64,000 bases of DNA, from positions 3,844,001-3,908,000 of the forward strand of contig NC_014217.1 of assembly GCF_000092925.1 (NCBI RefSeq). Reading direction: 5' to 3'. This document shows, in pieces, positions 17,001 to 25,128 of this stretch. The stretch comes from Ancylobacter novellus DSM 506 (GTDB lineage Bacteria; Pseudomonadota; Alphaproteobacteria; Rhizobiales; Xanthobacteraceae). The position numbers were made by a program, and so were the translations under genes. Under the pieces are notes generated by a model, which did no database searches, was not told where the DNA came from, and saw only the letters and a list, made by a program, of their open reading frames with translations. Positions within the stretch are counted from its first letter, which is position 1. Every line of letters starts with the position of its first letter.

Positions 17001-17072
17001 CACGGCGAGCATGAAGAAGATGACCAGCGAGCGCTCGCGTACCGCCCATTCGGAGAGGTTGAAGCGCATCAC
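14034..17072 (-). CDS. RND-family efflux pump, inner-membrane permease
   Basis: 1012 residues, full length for an AcrB/MexF-like proton-driven exporter. It has an N-terminal transmembrane helix, two large periplasmic loops and two blocks of about five helices. The proton-relay acidic pair is present in TM4 (ALALMVDDAMTT), and PVMLLIMFTVLMFQ and MIIKNAVILIGQIE mark the second half. It pumps hydrophobic compounds out through a tripartite complex with the adjacent adaptor; no outer-membrane channel gene is in the window. Its start overlaps the adaptor's stop by four bases (ATGA), so the two are translationally coupled. Substrate unknown. Confidence 0.94.
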   Translation of the reverse strand: MMRFNLSEWAVRERSLVIFFMLAVVGAGLFAYSRLGRAEDPSFIIKTMVVQAAWPGASIEDTLQQVTERLERTLQETPHLDFIRSYTKPGVTTIFVALKGSTTAAEVPDTWYHVRKSIGDMAHTLPRGVVGPGFNDEFGDTFGLIYGFTADGFTHRELRDYVEQARSKLLHVPDVAKIELLGEQDEQIFVEFSMQELANLGIDRSALVAALRAQNVVQPSGTIQTGDEKLAIDVTGAFGSEQDIANINFAVGGRMLRLADIATVRRGFVDPPRPLFRVDGEPGIGLAIAMREGGDILQLGRNIDKAMAEITAELPIGIEPHRVADQAVTVRGAISEFMESLWQAILIILAVSFVALGVRAGLMVALTIPLTLAGVFAIMWLLNIDMQRISLGALIIALALMVDDAMTTTDATLGRLAAGEKKEVAAVYAFKAYAFAMLAGTLVTIAGFVPVGFAASSAGEYTFSLFAVVTIALLVSWLVAVLFAPLIGLVILKVPKNAGSPPGRVMRLYRGFLSAALTARWITIPVTLALFAAAVLALPLIPRQFFPSSDRPELLVDLQLPQNASIYATERAMQRLDAALKGDPDVARWSGYVGRGAIRFYLPLNAQLPNDFFGQAVVVAKDVAARERLHAKLVKLLADEFPSVVSRVSPLELGPPVGWPIQYRVIGPDLSQVRDVAFRLAEVMAADPLTRTVSYDWIEPAREIRIHVNQDQARLLGLSTEAIGTVLNTVVTGAPVTQVRDDIYLVDVVLRATDEQRVSIDTLRTLQVPLPGGRTVPLSQFATFDYEQTYPLVWRRDRLPALTVQSDIAEGELPETVVDQLKPKIEELAKTLPAGYRIETGGTVEESASSLASVMAVVPVMLLIMFTVLMFQLRRFSLTLLVISVAPLGLIGVVLALLVSSRPLGFVAILGVLALIGMIIKNAVILIGQIEAERAAGKDARTAVVDASCARFTPIMLTAVSTVLGMIPIAPTVFWGPMAFAIMGGLLVATLLTLIFLPALYLATVGRERAAT

Positions 17073-18184
17073 GACCCCGCGCCGAGCAGGCGGACCTTCT
17101 GGCCCGGATGCAGGGCCTGAACGCCTGCGCTCACCACCACCTCGCCGGCGGTCAGGCCCGAGGCGACGCCGACATTGGCCGGCGAGAAGCTCGCGACCTG
17201 GACATTGCGCAGCGCCACCGTCTGACTCGCGGGATCGACTACCCAGACCGCCGGCTCGCTATTGACCGCGGTGAGCGCGGAGGCGGGAATCTCGATCACC
17301 GGATCATTGGCGATCCGCCCCCGGCCGACGACGGTGGAGCCGAGCCGCATCGCCTCTGGCGGATTGTCGAGGCCGACACGCACGCGGAAGGTGCGGGTCA
17401 CCGGGTCCGCCTGCGGCGCCACCTCGCGCACGCGGCCGGTGGCGGTGACGTTCGGATCATCGCTCAGCGCCACGGTAATGGCGAGATCGGCGGGGGCCGC
17501 GCGCAATATATTCGCCGGCACATCGAACACCGCGTCGCGCCCGCCCTTGCGGGCGATCTGCAGGATCATCTGCCCGGCCTGCACCACCTCGCCCGGCTCG
17601 GCGCCGCGCGCCGTCACCGTGCCGGAGGCGTCGACCACGAGGTCGGTGTAGCCGACATTGTCCTCGGCGATCTTGAGCTGCGCCTCGGCGTCGTCAAGAC
17701 CCGACTGCGCCGCCTGCAGGGCGGTGCGGGCGGCGTCGTGATTGGCCTGGGTGGTGAAGCCGTTGGCGAGCAGCCGCTCCTGCCGGTCGAAGGTGTTGGC
17801 TACGGTGACCAGCTGGCTCTCGGCGGCGGCGACCGCCGCGCGCGCCGAGCGCAGCGTGTTCAGCGCGTTCTGCGGGTCGAGGCGGGCGACGATCTGCCCG
17901 GCCTTCACCTGATCGCCGACATGGGCGCTGCGCTCGATCATGCGGCCGGGGACGCGGAAGGCGAGCGCCGCCTCGTCCTGCGCCTGCACCTGGCCGGTGA
18001 AGGTCACCGGCTGCCCGCCCTGGCCCTTCTCGACGGTGACGACGCGCACCGGCCGCGGCGCCGGTGCCTCGGCCTCGGTTTCCTGCCCGCATGCGGCGAG
18101 GAGGAGGCTCGCGCCGAGCGCAGCGACGCTCGCGCAGAGCCGCCGCGGAATCTTTCGCCCCGACATTATCCGACCCGCCATCAT
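17069..18184 (-). CDS. RND efflux periplasmic adaptor (membrane fusion) lipoprotein
   Basis: 371 residues from the ATG at 18184, which has GAGGGG about nine bases upstream; an in-frame ATG at 18232 exists but gives an unlikely long leader. The signal peptide ends in the lipobox LLAAC, so the protein is lipid-anchored. Barrel-sandwich halves at about 55-85 and 180-215 flank an alpha-helical hairpin rich in coiled-coil heptads (NTLRSARAAVAAAESQLVTVANTFDRQ region), then a beta-barrel and membrane-proximal domain. It is the adaptor for the downstream RND permease, with which it overlaps by four bases. Confidence 0.92.
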   Translation of the reverse strand: MMAGRIMSGRKIPRRLCASVAALGASLLLAACGQETEAEAPAPRPVRVVTVEKGQGGQPVTFTGQVQAQDEAALAFRVPGRMIERSAHVGDQVKAGQIVARLDPQNALNTLRSARAAVAAAESQLVTVANTFDRQERLLANGFTTQANHDAARTALQAAQSGLDDAEAQLKIAEDNVGYTDLVVDASGTVTARGAEPGEVVQAGQMILQIARKGGRDAVFDVPANILRAAPADLAITVALSDDPNVTATGRVREVAPQADPVTRTFRVRVGLDNPPEAMRLGSTVVGRGRIANDPVIEIPASALTAVNSEPAVWVVDPASQTVALRNVQVASFSPANVGVASGLTAGEVVVSAGVQALHPGQKVRLLGAGS

Positions 18185-18221
18185 CGATCCCACCCCTCGA
18201 AGCCGCCGCCAGCTTACGCCA

Positions 18222-18233
18222 TATGCTGGCATA
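18222..18233. promoter_or_regulatory. TATGC-TG-GCATA inverted repeat in the divergent efflux/hydrolase gap
   Basis: Five-base arms around a two-base spacer, 38-49 bp upstream of the adaptor start. It could be an operator or part of the efflux promoter, but the arms are short and may be chance. The rest of the gap (18185-18553) shows nothing else that I can name. Confidence 0.25.
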
Positions 18234-18553
18234 CTGTTGGATTAATGGACGGAATCTTTCAACCGAGACCATGGTTTGCGCTGCGGAAGACAGCAACATG
18301 GGCGCTTCCGCCACGATTAGGCGGCTATGCGGGCACATCGTCGGCACCGGACGGTTCGCTCTGCCACCCGCCCTTGTCGAATTGGCCGCTCCATGTGAGC
18401 GCGCCCGTGCGTTCACGACACCTGCCCGGCGCCTTCTATCGGAATGTGTAGTCCGCACGAAAGCTTAGGCGGCTTTCGGATTCGATCCGGTTCAACCGGC
18501 CGGATAGGACGCGGCGGCGCCTGTCGCTGCGCGTCACGACGCGGGAGTCACAT

Positions 18554-19603
18554 ATGACCAACGAGATCGATCGGCAGCGGCGCGGCATACTCGGCGTCAC
18601 CGCCCTTGGATTGGCCGCCATTCCCTTCGGCGCCGTAGCCGCGGCCCAGCCGGACACGGGCAAGCCCGGCTCGCTGCCGGCGGCGGCCGGCCGTGGCACG
18701 CACACATCTTTTTCCACCATCAAGCATGTCCATGCCGGCGAGCTCGACGTCGCCTATGCCGAGGAAGGGCCGGCCGACGGACCTCCGGTACTTCTGCTGC
18801 ACGGCTGGCCCTACGACATCCACGCCTATGTCGACGTCGTCCCCATCCTCGCCGTACAGGGCTACCGCGTGCTGGTGCCCTATCTGCGCGGCTATGGCGG
18901 CACGCGTTTCCTGTCGGAAGCCTCGCCGCGCAATGCCCAGCAGGCGGCGCTGGCCGTCGACGCCATCGCCTTCATGGACGCGCTGAAGATCGATCGCGCC
19001 GTGCTCGGCGGCTTCGACTGGGGCGCACGCACCGTCAACATCATGGCCGCGCTGTGGCCTGAGCGCTGCAAGGCCATGGTGTCGGTCAGCGGCTATCTGA
19101 TCGGTAGCCAGGAGGCCAACCGCAATCCGCTCCCGCCCAAGGCGGAGCTGCAATGGTGGTACCAGTACTATTTCGCCACCGAACGCGGCGTGAGGGGTTA
19201 CCGGCAATACACCCACGACTTTGCCCGGCTGATTTGGCAGCTGGCCTCGCCCAAATGGGCGTTCGACGACGCGACCTTCGACCGCTCCGCCGTGGCGCTC
19301 GACAATCCCGATCATGTCGCCATCAGCATCGACAATTATCGCTGGCGGCTCGGGCTCGCTCCCAGCCAGGCGAAGTACGACGAGCTGGAACGCAAGCTCG
19401 CGACCCTGCCGACCATCGGCGTTCCCACCATCACCATGGAAGGCGATGCCAACGGGGCGCCGCATCCGCCGCCGGAAGCCTATGCGAAGAAGTTCACCGG
19501 CAAATACGAGTTCCGGCTGATCACCGGCGGCATCGGCCACAACCTGCCGCAGGAGGCGCCGGAGGCCTTCGCCAAGGCGATCGTGGACGTGGACCGGGCC
19601 TGA
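18554..19603 (+). CDS. Exported alpha/beta hydrolase, epoxide hydrolase/haloalkane dehalogenase-like
   Basis: 349 residues. The N-terminus RQRRGILGVTALGLAAIPFG has a twin Arg ahead of a hydrophobic stretch and an AVAAAQ cleavage site, so Tat export is likely. The hydrolase has LLHGWPYD as its oxyanion loop at about 77-84, and GGFDWGAR at about 153-160, where the nucleophile is Asp rather than Ser. That is the signature of epoxide hydrolases and haloalkane dehalogenases. A catalytic His is in GIGHNLPQEAP near the C-terminus. The usual second-position aromatic residues (HGWP and DWG Trp) are present. It ends 11 bp before the broken cytochrome P460 gene, so the two may have been co-transcribed. 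Confidence 0.85.
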   Translation: MTNEIDRQRRGILGVTALGLAAIPFGAVAAAQPDTGKPGSLPAAAGRGTHTSFSTIKHVHAGELDVAYAEEGPADGPPVLLLHGWPYDIHAYVDVVPILAVQGYRVLVPYLRGYGGTRFLSEASPRNAQQAALAVDAIAFMDALKIDRAVLGGFDWGARTVNIMAALWPERCKAMVSVSGYLIGSQEANRNPLPPKAELQWWYQYYFATERGVRGYRQYTHDFARLIWQLASPKWAFDDATFDRSAVALDNPDHVAISIDNYRWRLGLAPSQAKYDELERKLATLPTIGVPTITMEGDANGAPHPPPEAYAKKFTGKYEFRLITGGIGHNLPQEAPEAFAKAIVDVDRA

Positions 19604-19614
19604 GGCGAGCGCGC

Positions 19615-20126
19615 ATGAAACGCCTCTACGCACTTGCCGGCCTCGTCGCCATCGCGACGCCGCTGGCTTTGTCGGCGGCGAGCCGTGCCGCCGGCGACAC
19701 GCCGACGCCGGATGCCTCGCCGATCTACGGGGTGACGCTGCCGGACGGCTATCGCAGTTGGAAGCTCATCGCACCGGCGATCGAGGCCGCGCCGCTCGAC
19801 GAGCTGCGCGTGGTCGTCGGCAACGAGACCGCGCTCGACACCTATCGATCCGGCACGCTCCCGTTCCCGGACGGCACCGTGCTGGTGAAGCCGCCTGGAA
19901 GCAGAAGCCCTCGCCCGAATTCGGGCCGGCGACGGTTCCGGGCGCGGCGACGACCGTGCAGGTGATGGTGAAGGATTCGCGCCGCTATGCCGCCACTGGT
20001 GGCTGGAGCTTTGGTCGCTTCGTGAACGGCGTCCCCGCCGACAAGGCCCAGCACGAGACCTGCTGGGGCTGCCACGAGGCACTGGCGAAGGGCCACGACT
20101 TCGTCTTCACGCGCTACGCGCCATAG
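19615..20126 (+). pseudogene. Cytochrome P460-family gene broken by a one-base deletion
   Basis: The frame from the ATG at 19615 gives a Sec signal peptide (LAGLVAIATPLALSAASRA) and a P460-like N-terminal half (YGVTLPDGYRSWKLIAP, VVVGNETALDTYR, LPFPDGTVLVK). After the Lys codon at 19888-19890 the frame leaves homology. The correct continuation (WKQKPSPEFGP, then FGRFVNGVPAD and the heme motif CWGCH near the end) is in the next frame and runs to the stop at 20126. The family normally reads KLAWKQK here, so one base of the Leu codon appears to be lost at 19891-19893. The heme c motif and start are intact, so the break is recent or a sequencing error. Confidence 0.82.
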
Positions 20127-20197
20127 AGCGGGAAAGAGTCGGACGTCTGGCGAGCGTCGGGGCGAACGCACGCCCCGGCGCTCCCTTGTCATGTCCT

Positions 20198-20221
20198 CGC
20201 AACTGGTATAATCACTATATC
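20198..20221 (+). promoter_or_regulatory. Extended -10 promoter and putative regulator site of the apionate (RLP-oiaK-apnO-TRAP) operon
   Basis: CGCAACTGGTATAAT at 20198-20212 contains a perfect extended -10 box (TGGTATAAT). A TTGTCA resembling a -35 box lies at 20186-20191, although the spacing of 15 is short. The same 15 bases occur in reverse orientation at 34426-34440 upstream of the ABC operon. The hexamer GGTATA (20205-20210) followed five bases later by TATATC (20216-20221) forms an imperfect inverted repeat. E. coli NanR, a GntR/FadR-type regulator, binds GGTATA repeats, so the FadR/NanR-like protein at 27097-27807 may bind here. Confidence 0.6.
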
Positions 20222-20328
20222 AATAGACGAGTGGGCACAGGCCCGCCGTGAGGAAACGCACCGAGATGCTTGGGCTCCCGCCGCTGCCGGCGGGTTGGCG
20301 GTGTCCCGTGCCGAGACAGGACGACCGC

Positions 20329-21591
20329 ATGCCCCCGCTGTCACGCATCGAGGCCGACTACCTCATCGAAACCGCCTACGACCCGCGCGCCGCAGCCGAG
20401 GCGATGGCCGGCGAGCAGTCGAGCGGGACCTTCGTGCCGGTACCCGGCGAGACGCCCGAGCTGAAGGAGCGCTCCGCCGCCCGCATCGAGGCGCTGGAGA
20501 TCGTCGACACCGTCGAGGCGCCGTCGCTGCCGGGGGCCGGCCATCCCAAGGGCGAAGCGCCGATCCGCCGCGCCCGCGTCACGCTTTCCTGGCCGCTCGA
20601 CAATCTCGGCCCCTCGCTGCCGAACCTGATGGCGACGGTCGCCGGCAACCTGTTCGAACTCAAGCAGTTCTCCGGGCTGCGCCTGCTGGACATCCGCCTG
20701 CCGCACGCCTTCGCCGACGCCTATGGCGGGCCGAAATTCGGCGTCGCCGGCACGCGCCGCCTCGCCGGTGTCGAAGGCCGTCCGCTCATCGGCACCATCG
20801 TCAAGCCAAGCGTCGGCTTCGGCCCACAGGAGACGGCGGACCTCGTGGAGCTTCTCGCCGAGGGCGGCATCGACTTCGTCAAGGACGACGAATTGCAGTC
20901 CGACGGCCCGCATTGCCCGTTCGAGGAACGGGTGCGGGCGGTGATGCGCGTTGTCAACGACCATGCCGACCGCACCGGCCGCAAGGTGATGTTCGCCTTC
21001 AACATCACCGGCGAGCTCGACCAGATGCGCCGGCGCCACGATGTGGTCCTGCAGCACGGCGGCACCTGCGTGATGGCGAGCCTCAACTCGGTCGGTCTCG
21101 TCGGCATGGTCGAGCTCGGCCGCTTCACCGAGCTGCCGATCCACGCCCATCGCAACGGCTGGGGCTATCTCTCCCGCGCGCCGATGCTGGGCTGGTCCTA
21201 TGTCGCCTGGCAGAAGATCTGGCGCCTGGCCGGCGCCGACCACATGCACGTCAACGGCCTCTCCAACAAGTTCTCGGAAGCCGACGACAGCGTCATCGCC
21301 TCGGCGCGCGAATGCCTGACGCCGCTGTTCGAGGACAAGCCGTGCATCGCCATGCCGGTCTTCTCCTCCGGCCAGTCGGCCAAGCAGGCGCCGGGCACCT
21401 ATGCCGCGCTCGGCTCGCCCGATCTCATCTTCGCCGCCGGCGGCGGCATCATGGCTCATCCCGACGGCCCGGCGGCGGGCGTCGCCTCGCTGCGGGAGGC
21501 GTGGGAGGCGGCCATGGCAAGCGTGCCGCTCGCCGATTACGCCCGCGACCACACCGCCCTCGCCCGAGCCCTGGAGACCTACGCGGTATGA
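20329..21591 (+). CDS. RuBisCO-like protein acting on 3-oxo-isoapionate 4-phosphate (OiaT or OiaX type)
   Basis: 420 residues from the ATG at 20329 (AGGA eight bases upstream); earlier in-frame starts at 20248 (GTG) and 20266 (ATG) are possible. The RuBisCO barrel is clear: GTIVKPSVGF with Lys159, the metal-site GGIDFVKDDE with carbamate Lys185, Asp187 and Glu188, the IHAHRNGWGYLSRAP strand and AGGGIMAHPDGP. The second Lys of the true RuBisCO KPK motif is Ser, so it is not a CO2-fixing enzyme. Characterised relatives lying next to OiaK and ApnO either decarboxylate 3-oxo-isoapionate 4-phosphate (OiaX) or split it to 3-phosphoglycerate and glycolate (OiaT). No tetrulose-phosphate isomerase gene is nearby, which favours OiaT. 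First gene of the operon; its stop overlaps the next start (ATGA). Confidence 0.88.
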   Translation: MPPLSRIEADYLIETAYDPRAAAEAMAGEQSSGTFVPVPGETPELKERSAARIEALEIVDTVEAPSLPGAGHPKGEAPIRRARVTLSWPLDNLGPSLPNLMATVAGNLFELKQFSGLRLLDIRLPHAFADAYGGPKFGVAGTRRLAGVEGRPLIGTIVKPSVGFGPQETADLVELLAEGGIDFVKDDELQSDGPHCPFEERVRAVMRVVNDHADRTGRKVMFAFNITGELDQMRRRHDVVLQHGGTCVMASLNSVGLVGMVELGRFTELPIHAHRNGWGYLSRAPMLGWSYVAWQKIWRLAGADHMHVNGLSNKFSEADDSVIASARECLTPLFEDKPCIAMPVFSSGQSAKQAPGTYAALGSPDLIFAAGGGIMAHPDGPAAGVASLREAWEAAMASVPLADYARDHTALARALETYAV

Positions 21592-22973
21592 GCGCGCCCG
21601 CCTCACCTCATGCGCTGCCGGACGGGCCGCTCGTCGCCTTCTACGGCGACGACTACACCGGCTCGTCGGCGGTGATGGAGGTGCTGAGCTTCGCCGGGCT
21701 GCACACGGTGCTGTTCCTCGGCGTCCCGACGCCGGCGCAACTCGCCCGCTTCAATGGCGTGCGCGCGCTCGGCATCGCCGGCGTGGCGCGCTCGCAGCCG
21801 CCGGCATGGATGGACGCGCACCTGCCGCCGATCTTCGAGCTGCTGGCGTCGCTGAAAGCCCCGATCAACCACTACAAGGTCTGCTCCACCTTCGATTCCG
21901 CCCCGCATGTCGGCTCGATCGGACGTGCTGCCGAGCTGGCCGAGCCCATTCTCGGTGGCGCCTGGCACCCGCTGGTGGTGGGCGCTCCCGCCATCGCCCG
22001 CTACCAGGCCTTCGGCAATCTCTTCGCCGGCATCGACGGCACCGGCTATCGGCTCGATCGCCATCCGGTCATGGCGCAGCATCCGGTCACGCCGATGAAC
22101 GAGGCGGATGTCCGCCTCCATCTCGCGCGGCAGACCGATATCCCGATCGGCCTCGTCGATCTCGTGTCGATGAAGGCCGGCACCGCCGATACCCGCCTCG
22201 CCACCGAACGCGCGGCCGGCGCCCGCATCGTCGCCCTCGATGTGCTCGACGAGGACACGCTGGCGGAAGCCGGGCGGCTCGTCTGGGAACATCGCGGCGA
22301 GCGCCTGTTCGCCATCGGCTCGCAGGGGCTGGAATATGCGCTCGTCGCCCATTGGCGCCGCGCCGGCCTGCTGGCCGATGCGCAGACGGGCGGGAAGATC
22401 GAGGAGCGCGAGCGCATCGCTGTGGTCTCCGGCTCCTGCTCCCCGATCACCGCCGGCCAGATCCGCTATGCGCTCGGCCACGGCTTCGAGGAGATTCGCC
22501 TCGACGCCACGCGGGCCGTCGACGCCGCCGCGTGGGAGGCCGAGCTCGCGCGCGGCTCGGCCGCCGCCTTGCGGGCGCTCGGCGAGGGTCACGATCCGCT
22601 CGTCTTCACCGCGAGCGGCCCGGACGACCCGGCGGTGCCCGCCCTGGCCCACGCAATCGACGTCGCCGGCGCCACGGTCGGCGAGGTCAATGCCCGCATC
22701 GGCGACGGCCTGGGGCGCGTGCTCGACGAGGTGGTGCGCGGCGCCGGCCTCAGGCGCGCTGTCATCTCCGGCGGCGATACGTCGGGGCATGCGGGGATGG
22801 CGCTCGGCATCTACGCCGTGACCGCGCTGGCACCGCTGGCGCCCGGTTCGCCGCTCTGCCGCGCCTATGCCGACGATGCCCATGACGGGCTCGAGATCAC
22901 CTTCAAGGGCGGCCAGATGGGCCGGCCCGATTTCTTCTGGGCCGCCAAGCACGGCGCCCCGGCCAGCAACTGA
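21588..22973 (+). CDS. oiaK: 3-oxo-isoapionate kinase (four-carbon acid sugar kinase / DUF1537 family)
   Basis: 461 residues. The N-terminal half has YGDDYTGSSAVMEVL at about 18-32, the typical GDD-TG substrate-binding motif of DUF1537 kinases. The C-terminal half has VVSGSCSPITAGQI and VISGGDTSGHAG, which form the ATP-binding domain. Family members phosphorylate four-carbon or related branched sugar acids. Placed between a RuBisCO-like protein and an ApnO-type dehydrogenase, the expected reaction is ATP-dependent phosphorylation of 3-oxo-isoapionate to the 4-phosphate. The start overlaps the upstream stop by four bases, showing tight coupling with the RuBisCO-like gene. The specific function rests on this context. 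Confidence 0.85.
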   Translation: MSAPASPHALPDGPLVAFYGDDYTGSSAVMEVLSFAGLHTVLFLGVPTPAQLARFNGVRALGIAGVARSQPPAWMDAHLPPIFELLASLKAPINHYKVCSTFDSAPHVGSIGRAAELAEPILGGAWHPLVVGAPAIARYQAFGNLFAGIDGTGYRLDRHPVMAQHPVTPMNEADVRLHLARQTDIPIGLVDLVSMKAGTADTRLATERAAGARIVALDVLDEDTLAEAGRLVWEHRGERLFAIGSQGLEYALVAHWRRAGLLADAQTGGKIEERERIAVVSGSCSPITAGQIRYALGHGFEEIRLDATRAVDAAAWEAELARGSAAALRALGEGHDPLVFTASGPDDPAVPALAHAIDVAGATVGEVNARIGDGLGRVLDEVVRGAGLRRAVISGGDTSGHAGMALGIYAVTALAPLAPGSPLCRAYADDAHDGLEITFKGGQMGRPDFFWAAKHGAPASN

Positions 22974-22991
22974 CAACGGAGCATGCTCGAC

Positions 22992-23843
22992 ATGAAGAAG
23001 ATCGCTTTGCTGGGTGCCGGCGGAAAGATGGGCGTCCGCCTCGCCACCAACCTGCAGGATTCGCCCTATGAGGTGATGCATGTCGAGCCCACCGAGGCCG
23101 GGCGTGCCCGCCTGAAGGAGAAGACCGGGCTCGACTGCGTCGACGGCGACAACGCATTGGCCGATGCCGACGCCGTGCTCATGGCCGTGCCCGACCGGAT
23201 GATCGGCAAGATCGCCCACACCTTCATCGAGAAGGTGAAGCCCGGCACGGCGATCATCATGCTCGACGCCGCCGCTCCCCATGCCGGCGAGCTGCCCAAG
23301 CGCGACGACGTCACCTATTTCGTCACCCATCCCTGCCACCCGCCGATCTTCAACGACGAGGTGACGGCGGAGGCGAAGAACGACTTCTTCGGCGGCGTCC
23401 ACGCCAAACAGCACATCGTCTGCGCGCTGATGCAGGGCCCCGAGGAGCACTACGCCGCCTGCGAGCAGATCGCCCGCACCATCTACAAGCCGGTGATGCG
23501 CGCCCATCGCTGCACCGTCGAGCAGATCGCCATCATGGAACCGGCGCTGGCCGAGACCATCGGCGCCACGCTCTGCCTTGCACTGCGCGAGGCGACCGAC
23601 GAGGCGGTGCGCCGCGGCGTGCCGCGCCAGGCGGCGACCGACTTCCTGCTCGGCCACCTGACCATCGAGCTCGCCATCGCCTTCGAGGTGTTCCCCGAAG
23701 GCAAGTTCTCCGACGGCGCGCTCTACGCCATCGACCAGGCCCGGCCGCAGATCTTCAAGGAAGGCTGGCTGGACCGCATCTTCGACCCGAAGGCCGTGCA
23801 ACGCTCGGTCGAGGAGATCTGCAACCCGCCGAAGGCCGCCTGA
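22992..23843 (+). CDS. apnO: D-apionate oxidoisomerase (ApnO-type dehydrogenase)
   Basis: 283 residues from the ATG at 22992, ten bases after GGAG; an ATG at 22983 is too close to that site. A Rossmann domain (KKIALLGAGGKMGVRLA) is followed by an AVPDRMIGKIA stretch, the conserved THPCHPPIFNDE motif, and an all-helical C-terminal domain of the 6-phosphogluconate-dehydrogenase type (IEQIAIMEPALAETIGA, FLLGHLTIELAIAFE). This layout matches ApnO, which oxidises D-apionate and shifts the carbon skeleton to 3-oxo-isoapionate with NAD. It lies 18 bp after oiaK in the same operon. I recognise the family with fair confidence; substrate is by analogy. Confidence 0.85.
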   Translation: MKKIALLGAGGKMGVRLATNLQDSPYEVMHVEPTEAGRARLKEKTGLDCVDGDNALADADAVLMAVPDRMIGKIAHTFIEKVKPGTAIIMLDAAAPHAGELPKRDDVTYFVTHPCHPPIFNDEVTAEAKNDFFGGVHAKQHIVCALMQGPEEHYAACEQIARTIYKPVMRAHRCTVEQIAIMEPALAETIGATLCLALREATDEAVRRGVPRQAATDFLLGHLTIELAIAFEVFPEGKFSDGALYAIDQARPQIFKEGWLDRIFDPKAVQRSVEEICNPPKAA

Positions 23844-23870
23844 GCGCGGCCAGTACCAGCCGATGCTTCC

Positions 23871-23892
23871 GGGAGGCGGTCCGCCGCCTCCC
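23871..23892. other. Hairpin between apnO and dctP (9-bp stem, 4-base loop)
   Basis: A GC-rich inverted repeat (GGGAGGCGG at 23871-23879 with CCGCCTCCC at 23884-23892). No T-run follows, so it is more likely an mRNA-stabilising or partial attenuation element separating the enzyme genes from the highly expressed binding-protein gene than a full terminator. Confidence 0.5.
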
Positions 23893-23951
23893 GTGCCTTG
23901 CCGAGAACCGGAAAACGGTCCGCACCAAGCCATCAACCACGAGGAACGCCC

Positions 23952-24962
23952 ATGCCCGTTAATGCCCGTCTCGCCGCCGCGCTCGCCGTCGCGCTTATCG
24001 CCGCTCCCCTTGCCGGCCACGCCGCCGACGACATCCAGGAGCGCACGCTCAAATTCGGCTACAGCACCTTCGAAGCCCATCCGCTCGGCCAGGGCGCGAA
24101 CAAGTTCGTCGCGCTCGTCGACGAGAAGAGCGGCGGCAAGATCAAGATGAAGGTCTATCCGGCTACCCAGCTCGGCTCGGAGACCCAGACCATCTCCGCC
24201 ACCCAGGGCGGCGTGCAGGACATCGTCGGCACCTCGACCGCGCCGATCGTCGGCCTCGTCAAGGAATACGCGATCTTCGACCTGCCCTTCCTGCTCGCCA
24301 ACGAGAAGCAGGCCGACTCGCTGGTCGACGGCCCCGTCGGCCAGGCACTGCTCGCCAAGCTGCAGGACAAGAACCTCGTCGGCCTGTGCTTCTTCGAGAA
24401 CGGATTCCGCAACGTCACCAACAGCAAGCACCCGATCAACACCGCCGAGGACGTCTCCGGCCTGAAGATCCGGGTGATGCAGAACCCGGTCTATATCGAC
24501 GCCTTCAAGATGCTGGGCGCCAACGCCGTCCCGATGCCCTGGCCGGAGGTCTACACGGCGCTGGAATCGGGCGCGATCGACGCGCAGGAGAACCCGTTCG
24601 GCATCATCTACGTCAACAAGCTGAACGAGGTGCAGAAGTACGTCAGCGTCACCAAGCACGCCTATTCGCCGTGGGCGGTGATGATGAGCAAGAAGCTCTG
24701 GGACAAGCTCTCCCCCACCGAGCAGAAGATCTTCATGGACAGCTGCAACGAGGCGAAGCTGTACCAGCGCCAGGTCAGCCGCGCCGAGGACGCGAAGATC
24801 ATCGCCGAGCTGAAGGCGCGCGGCATGCAGATCAACGAGCCGACCCCGGCGCAGCTCGCCGAGCTGAAGGCCAAGATGCAGCCGGTGATCGCCAAGTACA
24901 GCGAGACCCTCGGCGCCGACCTGGTGAAGCAGGCGCAGGATTCCATCGCCGCTTCCCAGTGA
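23952..24962 (+). CDS. dctP: TRAP transporter substrate-binding protein DctP
   Basis: 336 residues, starting at the ATG at 23952 behind GAGGAA. Signal peptide residues 1-24 (AAALAVALIAAPLAGHAA). The mature part has the DctP pattern: an early FGYSTFEAHPLGQGANKF strand, GLKIRVMQNPVYIDAF, which carries the conserved Arg that grips the substrate carboxylate, then MPWPEVYTALESGAIDAQENP. TRAP binding proteins capture organic acids in the periplasm and hand them to DctQM. In this operon the likely ligand is D-apionate or a related branched sugar acid. It precedes dctQ and dctM in the normal order. Confidence 0.92.
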   Translation: MPVNARLAAALAVALIAAPLAGHAADDIQERTLKFGYSTFEAHPLGQGANKFVALVDEKSGGKIKMKVYPATQLGSETQTISATQGGVQDIVGTSTAPIVGLVKEYAIFDLPFLLANEKQADSLVDGPVGQALLAKLQDKNLVGLCFFENGFRNVTNSKHPINTAEDVSGLKIRVMQNPVYIDAFKMLGANAVPMPWPEVYTALESGAIDAQENPFGIIYVNKLNEVQKYVSVTKHAYSPWAVMMSKKLWDKLSPTEQKIFMDSCNEAKLYQRQVSRAEDAKIIAELKARGMQINEPTPAQLAELKAKMQPVIAKYSETLGADLVKQAQDSIAASQ

Positions 24963-25128
24963 GCCCCTGTCGCCAGCCGCCACGGAGTTTCGTCGTCTGA
25001 CGACGGCCTCGGCGGCTAAGGTGCCCATGACCCGACCCGCCGCCGCTTCTCTCCCTTCTCCCGGGAGCGGCGGCGGGGCCGGCTGCATATAGCCCGGCGC
25101 TTCACAACGACGCCCAATGGAGACGCGG

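Noticed and set aside
13326..17120. A 1264-codon open frame on the plus strand opposite the efflux pump genes
   Set aside because: Its translation is rich in His, Arg, Gly and Asp with no domain, and it is antisense to a clear RND permease and adaptor. It is a by-product of the high GC content.
21603..25088. An 1161-codon minus-strand frame opposite oiaK, apnO and dctP
   Set aside because: It is antisense to three well-supported genes with conserved motifs, and its own translation has no recognisable fold.
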